Shown here piece by piece: positions 43,705-51,648 of a stretch of DNA of 51,835 bases. The stretch is taken from assembly GCA_023475265.1 (NCBI GenBank), contig JAMCWE010000045.1:1-51835 (forward strand), read 5' to 3'. This DNA is from Bacteroidota bacterium (lineage in GTDB: Bacteria; Bacteroidota; Ignavibacteria; Ignavibacteriales; Ignavibacteriaceae). A program made the translations under genes and the position numbers. Under the pieces are notes generated by a model that worked only from the letters and a program-made list of their open reading frames with translations, did no database searches and was not told the origin of the DNA. Positions within the stretch are counted from its first letter, which is position 1, and every line of letters begins with the position of its first letter.

Positions 43705-44064
43705 CTATTTGTTTTTATTTCCTATCATACCAAGATGAGTATGATTAAACGAATCCAAATATTTTAGACCGAATCCAAGAAATCTATCGATGCTGGCATG
43801 ACCGAAAATTATTATACCTGCAATTATAAAAACATAGTTGTAAGTAAATGTACCGATTAAATATAAAATAATTGCGATACCTTTGTGATGAAAAACATTG
43901 TAAGTGATTCCGCCAATTTTGGAATTGATCAAATATCCGATCATAGATAAATCCGGAGTTAGAATAAGAAGAACATATAACCACCATGAATAGCCAAGCA
44001 TGTTGTAAAGAATAATCGAAAGGCAGAACATTCCTAGTTCCTCAAACTTTAAAACGTCTTTCAT
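43705..44064 (-). CDS. DUF4260 family membrane protein
   Basis: A 119-residue integral membrane protein with about four helices. The DUF4260 signature is visible: EELGMF at the start, LLILTPDLSMIGYL, GITYNVFHHKGIAI and FGHASIDRFLGFGLKY. Conserved His and Asp residues lie at helix ends. Function unknown. AAAGGAAA precedes the ATG. It lies 98 bp upstream of the thioredoxin gene on the same strand, but a link is not evident. Confidence 0.9.
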   Translation of the reverse strand: MKDVLKFEELGMFCLSIILYNMLGYSWWLYVLLILTPDLSMIGYLINSKIGGITYNVFHHKGIAIILYLIGTFTYNYVFIIAGIIIFGHASIDRFLGFGLKYLDSFNHTHLGMIGNKNK

Positions 44065-44307
44065 ATTTTCCTTTTTTGATTTTGCAACTTAGATTAATAA
44101 TTGTGGAGCTAAATCAAATATAGTTAAAAATTATAAAACCAAAATATCCACAGATCAAATTGGTTTAAACCTATTCCGTTAGTTTAAAATTTATTTGACG
44201 TTTGAATTTTAGTTTATAGATTAAATACTAATTTTTAATAATTTATATTTTGAAAGTGATCCTATTTTATTTGCTGATTCCTAAAATAATTTTGGAGTAA
44301 GAACAGA

Positions 44308-45236
44308 ATGGGAATTTCAAGAAATCTTTTGCTATGGGGATCAAAAAATCCTTGGCTTTTGAATCATGTTCCAATTATGGATTTGTAAAGAAGGCGGTAA
44401 AAAGATTTATGCCTGGTGAAAATCTTTCCGATGCAATAAACGCTACAAAAGATTTTATGCAGAAAGGAATTTTAACTGTATTTACTCACCTTGGAGAAAA
44501 TATAACTCAAATACAGGAAGCCGAAGAAGTAAAAAATCATTATCTGGATGTGCTTGAAAATATTCATAATGAAAAAATTAAAACTGAAATATCACTTAAG
44601 TTAACCCAGATTGGACTCGATCTTTCGTTTGATAATTCGTTATTATTTTTTAATCAAGTTGCTCAAAAAGCTTCTGAGTATCTTAACTTTGTGTGGATCG
44701 ATATGGAAGGAAGCGCTTATACAAATACAACGATAGATTTTTATCGACGTACAAAATTACTTAATGAAAATACCGGAGTTTGTCTGCAAGCATATCTGAA
44801 ACGAACTGAAAAAGATATTCAATCGTTGATCGATATAAGACCGAATATTCGCTTAGTTAAGGGCGCTTACAAAGAACCAAAAGAAATTGCATTTAAAGAT
44901 AAAAGCGATGTTGATAAAAATTATCTGCAGCTTGCGAAATTTCTTCTAACTCAAGTAAAAGAAAATGGGATCAAAGCTGTCTTCGGCACGCATGATCTAA
45001 AAATAATTAGTGAAATAAAAAAATTAGCTTCTAATCTGAACGTCCAACACGAACAAATAGAATTTCATATGCTTTATGGAATTAAAACTACCGAACAGCA
45101 TCGTTTAGTAAATGAAGGATATAAGCTTAAAGTCTTGATCAGCTATGGTTCTGCCTGGTACCCATGGTACATGCGTCGTCTTGCAGAAAGACCGGCAAAT
45201 GTTGGTTTTGTTTTGAAAAATATTTTTTCAAATTAA
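44308..45236 (+). CDS. Proline/hydroxyproline dehydrogenase-family enzyme with an N-terminal frameshift
   Basis: The main frame (44334-45236, 300 residues) is a PRODH TIM barrel: FVKKAVKRFMPGE, WIDMEGSAY, IRLVKGAYKEP, FGTHD and the C-terminal YPWYMRRLAERPANVGFVLKN. The Arg pair (RR) binds the substrate carboxylate; FAD is the cofactor. The family's N-terminal block RNLLLWGSKNPWLLNHVP is encoded in a different frame from an ATG at 44308 with GGAG upstream. One missing base near 44373 would join the two frames exactly. So the annotated 44334 start is probably an artefact, and the gene is either frameshifted or has a sequence error. The Tyr that selects against 4-hydroxyproline in PutA corresponds to Leu here (VLISYG). 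The HOGA1-like and AGXT-like genes downstream make hydroxyproline a plausible substrate. Confidence 0.85.
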
Positions 45237-45262
45237 ATTTTTATTAACGGGAAAAAGTAAAT

Positions 45263-46144
45263 ATGATAAAAGGAATAATGCCTCCGATTGCAACTCCATT
45301 TATAAATGATGAAATCGCATTTGATAAGCTCGGCGAAAATATTTCCAAATGGAATAAAACAAATCTAAGCGGTTATGTTGTGTTTGGCTCAAACGGTGAA
45401 AGTGTTTTTCTTACACGAAATGAAAAACTTAAGCTGATTGAGTTTGTGCAAAAGAATAAATCAGAGGATAAAAAATTAATTGCGGGTACCGGATCAGATT
45501 CAATTAAGGAAACAATCTCACTTTCAAATGATGGAGCCAAACTTGGCGCTGATGCAGCTTTAATTTTAACACCATCGTTTTATAAATCGCAGATGAAGCA
45601 TGAAGCATTCTTAAAATATTTTTCCGCTGTCGCTGATAATATTTCAATTCCATTGATCATTTATAATGTACCAAAGTTTACCGGAGTTAGTATCGAACCC
45701 GAAACTGTTGCAAAACTTTCAGAGCATCAGAATATTATTGGAATAAAAAACAGTGACGAAAATATTGCTCATCTTACTGAAATTATTCATCTCACTCCAC
45801 CAAATTTTTTAACAATTGTTGGAACAGCTTCAATTTTATTTGCCGGTTTAAGTGCTGGTGCAGCTGGCGGAATTTTAGCGCTCGCAAACATTGCAGCAAA
45901 TGAATGTGTACAAATAATGGAATACATAAATCAAGGGAAACTTGAAGAAGCAAAAAAATTACAAATGAATTTGATTTCAGTAAATAAAGCTGTTACTTCA
46001 AAATACGGAGTGCCTGGATTAAAAGCTGCTATGGATTTGCTTGGCTATTTCGGAGGCGAACCTCGTTCACCTTTAGCTCCTCTGAATTTATCACAAAAAG
46101 AAGATCTTATTTCTATATTAAAGAAAAGTAAACTGCTAAATTAA
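45263..46144 (+). CDS. 4-hydroxy-2-oxoglutarate aldolase (HOGA1-like), DapA superfamily
   Basis: A 293-residue TIM-barrel lyase. Schiff-base Lys162 (GIKNSDEN) and Tyr134 (IIYNVP) are present, with GSNGE at 42-46. The Arg that DapA uses after YNVP (YNVPxRTG) is replaced: here the loop is YNVPKFTG. Several segments read like human HOGA1: FGSNGESVFLT, GADAALILTPSFY, and near the end VTSKYGVPGLKAAMD followed by GYFGGEPRSPL. HOGA1 cleaves 4-hydroxy-2-oxoglutarate to pyruvate and glyoxylate, the fourth step of mammalian hydroxyproline breakdown. It lies 26 bp after the PRODH-family gene and 35 bp before an AGXT-like gene that would use the glyoxylate. Dihydrodipicolinate synthase is the less likely alternative. 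Confidence 0.88.
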   Translation: MIKGIMPPIATPFINDEIAFDKLGENISKWNKTNLSGYVVFGSNGESVFLTRNEKLKLIEFVQKNKSEDKKLIAGTGSDSIKETISLSNDGAKLGADAALILTPSFYKSQMKHEAFLKYFSAVADNISIPLIIYNVPKFTGVSIEPETVAKLSEHQNIIGIKNSDENIAHLTEIIHLTPPNFLTIVGTASILFAGLSAGAAGGILALANIAANECVQIMEYINQGKLEEAKKLQMNLISVNKAVTSKYGVPGLKAAMDLLGYFGGEPRSPLAPLNLSQKEDLISILKKSKLLN

Positions 46145-46179
46145 TTTTTCAAAACAGATTTTTAGAAAGTTGAACAAAA

Positions 46180-47307
46180 ATGAATTCAAAATCTTTTATT
46201 CCTCCACAAAGAATTTTAATGGGACCCGGACCATCAAACGTTCATCCGCGTGTGCTCGAAGCAATGGCACGACCAACAATTGGGCATCTCGATCCAAAAT
46301 TTATTGAGCTAATGGATGACATTAAATCATTATTGAGATATACATTTCAAACCGAGAATGAAGTTACATTCCCAGTATCTGGCCCCGGATCGGTAGGAAT
46401 GGAAACTTGTCTTGTAAATTTAATTGAACCGGGAATGAAAGTATTAGTTTGCGTTAATGGGGTATTTGGCGGAAGGATGAAAGATATTGTTGAAAGATGC
46501 GGTGCTCAGCCTGTTGTGGTAGAGGCTCAATGGGGAAGCGCAATTGATCCGCAAAAATTTGAAGATGCATTGAAGCAAAATCCGGATATCAAACTTACCG
46601 CATTTGTTCATGCAGAAACTTCTACCGGCGCTCGATCTGATATAAAAGCGCTTGCGGAAATTTCACATAAATATAATTGTATTGCTATAGCCGATACGGT
46701 AACATCTCTTGGTGGAATTCCCGTTAAAGTTGATGAATGGAATTTAGATATTACATATTCCGGAAGCCAGAAATGCCTTTCGTGTCCTCCCGGACTTTCG
46801 CCAGTTACTTTTAATGATCGATCTTTGCACGCAATAAAAAATCGAAAAACAAAAGTGCAAAGCTGGTTTATGGATTTAAATTTAATTACAAGTTATTGGG
46901 GAACCGGCAGCAGGAGGTCATATCATCATACAGCACCGATAAATGCATTGTACGGTTTGCATGAAGCGCTGCTTGTATTAAAAGAAGAAGGATTAGAAAA
47001 TTCATGGAACCGACATAGGAAGAACTGCGAAATAGTAATTGCCGGCTTAGAAAAATTAGGACTTAAAACTTTTGTTAATGAAGACGAAAGACTTCCGGAA
47101 TTAATTACTGTTACCGTTCCGGAAGGAATTGATGAAGCAGAAGTTCGAAAATTTCTTTTAGAAAAGCACAATATAGAAATAGGTGCGGGATTGGGCACGC
47201 TTGCCGGAAAGATCTGGCGAATAGGTTTAATGGGTTATACTTCAAACGAAGAAAATATTTCAAAATGTTTAAATGGATTAAAAGAAGCGCTTGCAAAATT
47301 CAATTGA
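46180..47307 (+). CDS. Alanine/serine:glyoxylate aminotransferase-family PLP enzyme (AGXT-like)
   Basis: A 375-residue class V aminotransferase. PLP Lys198 in YSGSQKCL, the Asp that contacts the PLP ring in ADTVTSLGG (Asp172), and the GPGPSN start are intact. SYHHTAPINALYGLHEAL and EEGLENSWNRHR closely follow human AGXT. The enzyme converts glyoxylate to glycine with alanine or serine as amino donor. In this operon it would remove glyoxylate made by the HOGA1-like aldolase. Alternatives are serine:pyruvate or phosphonate-type transaminases of the same family. Confidence 0.9.
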   Translation: MNSKSFIPPQRILMGPGPSNVHPRVLEAMARPTIGHLDPKFIELMDDIKSLLRYTFQTENEVTFPVSGPGSVGMETCLVNLIEPGMKVLVCVNGVFGGRMKDIVERCGAQPVVVEAQWGSAIDPQKFEDALKQNPDIKLTAFVHAETSTGARSDIKALAEISHKYNCIAIADTVTSLGGIPVKVDEWNLDITYSGSQKCLSCPPGLSPVTFNDRSLHAIKNRKTKVQSWFMDLNLITSYWGTGSRRSYHHTAPINALYGLHEALLVLKEEGLENSWNRHRKNCEIVIAGLEKLGLKTFVNEDERLPELITVTVPEGIDEAEVRKFLLEKHNIEIGAGLGTLAGKIWRIGLMGYTSNEENISKCLNGLKEALAKFN

Positions 47308-47338
47308 AAATTTGCTGACAGAGATTGTAAGATTAATT

Positions 47339-48094
47339 TTAATTACTAACCTTCAAACTTTGCTTTAACCAAAACGGTCGGTCGGTTGTAATTCCATCAA
47401 CTCCGAGTTTAAGGAATTTTTCAGCTTCATCAGAATTATTTATTGTCCAAACAAAAAGCTTTAGCCCGGCCTTCTTAACTTTTTCAACAAAGTGTTGATT
47501 TATAGACTTGTTACCTTTTATATCCAATCCATCAAGTCCGCAATCTAAAACCTTTTCAATTAATTCATCCGGATTTAATTTCCAAAATAGAAAATTTTTA
47601 CGTTCAACATTTCTAAGCCAATAAACTTCATATTGGAAAAATATTTTTTTAATCGAAGAAATTGTTTCAAGATTAAAGCCGATAAACCTAATCTGATTTT
47701 TATTCAGTTTGGAATGAACTAATATTTCTTGAAGCTCAGGTATAATTTCTGTCCCGCATTTTATTTCTATAAAAATTTCTTTCCCCACCGGTATTGTATT
47801 AAAAACTTCTTCAAGCGAAGGTATCTTTTCATCCAGCCACTGTTCACCTTTAAATTTCCCAACATCTATTTTTTTAAGCTCGTCCAGCGTTTCCGATTTG
47901 ATCTTCTTATATCTATCGCCGGTTCTATTCGTATGGCTGTCATGAATTACTGCAATTTTATTATCTCCTGTTAAATGAACATCTATCTCAACAGCATCGG
48001 CACCTCTGTTCCATGCTAAATTAATCGAAGCAAGTGTATTTTCCGGAGCTTCATAGGATTCTCCGCGGTGTGCAATTATTAAAGTCTTATTCAT
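47339..48094 (-). CDS. Glycerophosphodiester phosphodiesterase
   Basis: A 251-residue GDPD TIM barrel. IAHRGESYEAPENTLASI carries the catalytic His and the Glu-Asn metal site, VEIDVHLTGDNKIAVIHDSHTNRTG the Glu-Asp pair and second His. EIFIEIKCGTE and KLFVWTINNSDEAEKFLKLGVDGITTDRP complete the family pattern. It hydrolyses glycerophosphodiesters (phospholipid breakdown products) to glycerol-3-phosphate and an alcohol with a divalent metal. No signal peptide, so cytosolic. It converges on the aminotransferase gene with a 31-bp gap. Confidence 0.95.
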   Translation of the reverse strand: MNKTLIIAHRGESYEAPENTLASINLAWNRGADAVEIDVHLTGDNKIAVIHDSHTNRTGDRYKKIKSETLDELKKIDVGKFKGEQWLDEKIPSLEEVFNTIPVGKEIFIEIKCGTEIIPELQEILVHSKLNKNQIRFIGFNLETISSIKKIFFQYEVYWLRNVERKNFLFWKLNPDELIEKVLDCGLDGLDIKGNKSINQHFVEKVKKAGLKLFVWTINNSDEAEKFLKLGVDGITTDRPFWLKQSLKVSN

Positions 48095-48439
48095 TAAATC
48101 TAAATTATGAAATTCAAAATAATTTTAACCGGCATAAACAAAATACTTTGTTATAATAATAATAGATAAAAATTAGGTCATCTCGGAAATTTTACAAAAA
48201 ATATTTGAATTATTTTTTGTAAAGAAAATATAACTAAGCGAATAGAATTATATAAAATTAAAAGGATTAAGATAATTATTGAATCAAATTTTGATCAGTT
48301 AAATATGGAACTGGTTAATTTTACCATTCATAAAATTTTTGTTTTATGATGACCGAAAATTTATATATTTACAGCTAAGTTATTTCCTCTTTCACTATAA
48401 GGGAGTTAGGGGAAGTTCTAAATCTTCTGAAAGGTGTTG
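48095..48439. other. Divergent intergenic region with a long AT-rich inverted repeat
   Basis: 345 bp. It contains the 13-bp perfect inverted repeat at 48191-48223 described separately. No gene was recognised; the promoter of the TonB-dependent receptor operon should lie here. Confidence 0.45.
48191..48223. promoter_or_regulatory. 13-bp perfect inverted repeat upstream of the TonB receptor operon
   Basis: TTTACAAAAAATA (48191-48203) and TATTTTTTGTAAA (48211-48223) around a 7-nt loop. It is about 215 bp before the receptor start and 97 bp before the leftward GDPD start. It may be an operator or the end of an RNA. Confidence 0.4.
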
Positions 48440-50704
48440 ATGAAGAAATATTTCTTTAATAAAGGTGATTTATTTTCGATCTTCTTTTTTCTTCTATCTA
48501 TTACAATTCTTTTTAATCAAGATATACCAGCTCAGGAAAAAGGATCCTTAAGAGGAATAGTGGTTGATTCAACTAACGGCGAAGTGCTTCCATTTTGCAA
48601 CGCCATAATTGAAAATACAAGAATGGGAGCTACGACAAATTCAAACGGCTATTTTCTAATCCCTTCAATTCCAGCAAAAAAAAATTATAATGTTATTGTT
48701 TCGTTCGTGGGATATGCGACAAAAAAAATTAAAGTGTTTATTGTTCCGGATAAAATTACCGACATTGAAATAAAGCTTATTCCAACAAGCATACTATTAA
48801 AGCCTGTTGAACGCGTTGGTGAAAGAACAATTGAAAAAAATGCAACTGACATCGGCCTTCAAAGAATTTCAATTAAAGAATTGGAGATGCTACCCAAAGG
48901 CGTTGAATCGGATGTCTTCCGCTCACTTCAATATATTCCCGGAGTTCAATCAACCGGAGATGTATCGGCAAGATATTATGTTCGAGGAAGCCCCAGCAAT
49001 GAAAATCTTGTACTGATAAACGGTGCTACAATTTATAATCCGTTTCATGCTCTGGGAATTTTTAGTGTTATTGATCCTGATATGATCAACAGTATTGAAT
49101 TTTATAAAGGAGGATTTCCAGCACAGTATAACGGCAGACTTTCTTCTGTTCTCAACATCATTACTAAAGACGGCAATAAAAATAATTTTGGTGCAAAGGC
49201 AAGCGCAAGCTTTCTTTCCGGCAAAGCTTTGGTTGAAGGGCCGATTCCTTATGGATCATTTATTGTGACAGGGAGGAAAAGTTTTTCAACAGAAATATTG
49301 AAAAAGTTTCTCGACGAAAAAGATGTCCCGATAAATTTTTATGACCTTTCTTATAAGCTGAATTATGAAAATCCAAATTTCATTAAAGGATCAAAATTTG
49401 TTATTCAAGGATTTTCAAGCGGCGATAAAATTGAAAGTACAAATCCTCTTATCGAAAACATTAATTGGTACAATAATATTTTCGGTGTTGACTGGTCCCA
49501 AATAACAGATTCACCTTTATTCTTTAATATGGCTTTAAACTGGAGTAATTTTAACGGCGCTGTTACTCCGAATCTTTCAAGTGCAAAGCCGAAAACAAAT
49601 CAAGTGAATGATCTTTCTCTCAAAACCAGCTTCACATACATTTATGACTCAAAAGATGAAATGGAAGTTGGATTAAATGTTCAGGACCTTGATACAAAAT
49701 TATTATTAGAAAATTCTTTAGGCGCTACTTCCGACATTGGTTCTCACGGAACGAATATTAATATCTATGCTCTTTATAAGTTAATGCGATTCGATGATTT
49801 CGGCGCAAATATTGGAACTGCTTTGGATTTAACCGGCTTATCGCAAGCTCCAGGAAGCACTTTCCAATTTGGACCAAGATTGAGCTTAACTTATCGCGTA
49901 ATTCCTCAAATAGCTTTGAAAGCAGCTTGGGGAATCTACACTCAACAAGTAACCACACTATCAGACGAGAATGAAATTATTTCTCTCTTCGAACCTTGGA
50001 TAATTACTCCAAGTTATCTTAAACCTTCATCAGCTATTCATTATACAATCGGAATGAAAACAGATTTTACGGAAAATTTATCTCTCGATATTCAAGGTTA
50101 TTATAAAGTAATGCAAAACATTCCGACTTTAAATGACAACAAAATAACCGACAGCGATCCCGATCTTGTTGCTGCTAGCGGCGAGTCTTATGGCTGGGAA
50201 TTCCTTTTAAATTTTATTGGAAATCCCTTTAGCTTTACTGGTTCCTATTCATTAAGCTGGACGTATAAAGACGTAGCCGGCTGGCTTTACTATCCTAGAT
50301 ATGATGTTCGTAATGCATTAAATTTAATTTTAAGCGCAAACCTTGGTAAAGGCTGGGAAGCATCTGCTATCTGGGTATTAAATTCCGGGCTTCCATTTAC
50401 TCAGAATATGGGATATTATAATAAATTTTATTTCAACGATCTTTATGCTGATTGGTCAATTTTAGAAGATTATAAACCTTACGCTATCCTGGCTGACAAA
50501 AATCTGGGAAGGCTTCCGGATTATCATCGATTAGATTTAAGCTTATCTAAAAAGTTTACTATATCTGATTTCAAATTCAGTTTCGATATCAGCATAATAA
50601 ATGTTTATAACAGAAAAAATTTATTTTACTTCAAACGTGATACCGGCGAAATAGTAAATATGCTTCCGTTTTTACCAACTGCAACTTTGAAAATTGAAAT
50701 ATGA
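48440..50704 (+). CDS. TonB-dependent outer membrane receptor with an N-terminal carboxypeptidase-regulatory-like domain
   Basis: A 754-residue receptor from the ATG at 48440 (ribosome site AAAGG); the longer frame begins GTG-TTG. Signal peptide about 1-31, CarboxypepD_reg-like domain about 36-118 (LRGIVVDSTNGEVLPFCNAIIENTRMGATTNSNGYF pattern), plug about 130-240 (RYYVRGSPSNENLVLINGATIYNPFHALGIFS-type core), then a 22-strand barrel ending in ATLKIEI. It would import a large substrate such as a siderophore, a vitamin or a sugar polymer with TonB energy. It overlaps the DUF4249 lipoprotein gene by ATGA; such pairs are common in Bacteroidota. It is not a SusC in length, and no SusD is present. 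Confidence 0.92.
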   Translation: MKKYFFNKGDLFSIFFFLLSITILFNQDIPAQEKGSLRGIVVDSTNGEVLPFCNAIIENTRMGATTNSNGYFLIPSIPAKKNYNVIVSFVGYATKKIKVFIVPDKITDIEIKLIPTSILLKPVERVGERTIEKNATDIGLQRISIKELEMLPKGVESDVFRSLQYIPGVQSTGDVSARYYVRGSPSNENLVLINGATIYNPFHALGIFSVIDPDMINSIEFYKGGFPAQYNGRLSSVLNIITKDGNKNNFGAKASASFLSGKALVEGPIPYGSFIVTGRKSFSTEILKKFLDEKDVPINFYDLSYKLNYENPNFIKGSKFVIQGFSSGDKIESTNPLIENINWYNNIFGVDWSQITDSPLFFNMALNWSNFNGAVTPNLSSAKPKTNQVNDLSLKTSFTYIYDSKDEMEVGLNVQDLDTKLLLENSLGATSDIGSHGTNINIYALYKLMRFDDFGANIGTALDLTGLSQAPGSTFQFGPRLSLTYRVIPQIALKAAWGIYTQQVTTLSDENEIISLFEPWIITPSYLKPSSAIHYTIGMKTDFTENLSLDIQGYYKVMQNIPTLNDNKITDSDPDLVAASGESYGWEFLLNFIGNPFSFTGSYSLSWTYKDVAGWLYYPRYDVRNALNLILSANLGKGWEASAIWVLNSGLPFTQNMGYYNKFYFNDLYADWSILEDYKPYAILADKNLGRLPDYHRLDLSLSKKFTISDFKFSFDISIINVYNRKNLFYFKRDTGEIVNMLPFLPTATLKIEI

Positions 50705-51648
50705 AAAGATTTTTCTTTAAAATTATTTTTATTCTGCCTGTTGTTTTCTACTCATGTGATGTTCCGTTAAATCCTAACGCTCCATTTAGGCAAAGATATG
50801 CGCTTACCGGAATTATGCGGAATGATGCTTCGGTTCAACTTATTACTCTAACAAAAAGCTATCAACCTTCAGACGGATTAAATCCTTTATCAAATACGAA
50901 TGACCCGGCTGTTATTGGCGCTGAAGTTAATATGTGGTACAGAGATACACTTTACGAACTAAGAGATACGACAATTTTACGAACCGACACTTCGCAATAC
51001 AAAGATTCAGTTCATTGTTATTACGTAAATAATCTACAGCCTCAGCCGGGAGAATATATTGATATTGAAGCTGTGCTGCCGAATGGTTTACTTTTGCAAT
51101 CCACAACAAAATTACCGGATGTACAAAGTTATGGCTTCTTCAGCAGCCAAGATGATAGAACTATTCCGCCGGCCGATGGAAGAAATTATATCTATATTGG
51201 GTGGGAACAGATTCCTAATATTTTATATCATCCGAGAGTTGTAATAACTTATTATGTTAAAGGTTCTACGGAGAAGCGCGAGAAGGAAGTGCCGCTTTAT
51301 TATGATAATGGAAATTCTACACCAATTTATCCGGCACAAACAAAAGTTACTTTCTTTACTATTGATCTGGCAACAATCAATAGAGCGCTGAATGAAATTC
51401 CGGAAGGCAACAACGATAAATTACAATACACAATTGCCAATATTGATGTTCAGATGATTGTGTATGATGAAAACCTTACAACTTATTATTCCTCTATTCA
51501 AACCGGTGTAGACGCTTTTACGGTTAGATTAGATCAGCCGGATTATTCAGACATTACCGGCGGCTTTGGAATTTTTGGATCATTTGTCAGAACCGACTTT
51601 TATATCAAATTCACTGCCGAATATTTAAAGGCTTTAGGTTATTATTGA
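50701..51648 (+). CDS. DUF4249 lipoprotein
   Basis: A 315-residue lipoprotein with a signal ending VFYSC (lipidated Cys19). ALTGIMRNDASVQLITLTKSYQ, AEVNMWYRDTLYEL and LLQSTTKLPDV are typical of DUF4249, a beta-rich family encoded next to TonB-dependent receptors. It probably assists substrate capture on the outer membrane. It overlaps the receptor stop by 4 bp and shares 1 bp with the next start, so the three genes are coupled. Confidence 0.9.
   Translation: MKRFFFKIIFILPVVFYSCDVPLNPNAPFRQRYALTGIMRNDASVQLITLTKSYQPSDGLNPLSNTNDPAVIGAEVNMWYRDTLYELRDTTILRTDTSQYKDSVHCYYVNNLQPQPGEYIDIEAVLPNGLLLQSTTKLPDVQSYGFFSSQDDRTIPPADGRNYIYIGWEQIPNILYHPRVVITYYVKGSTEKREKEVPLYYDNGNSTPIYPAQTKVTFFTIDLATINRALNEIPEGNNDKLQYTIANIDVQMIVYDENLTTYYSSIQTGVDAFTVRLDQPDYSDITGGFGIFGSFVRTDFYIKFTAEYLKALGYY

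Noticed and set aside
44308-44376. Programmed ribosomal frameshift in the PRODH-family gene
   Set aside because: The A6 run at 44343-44348 comes before the point where the reading must change (after NHVP, near 44373), and no stimulatory structure was seen; an indel is simpler.
45263-46144. Dihydrodipicolinate synthase (DapA)
   Set aside because: It lacks the DapA Arg after YNVP, matches HOGA1 in several segments, and lies in an operon with an AGXT-like gene.
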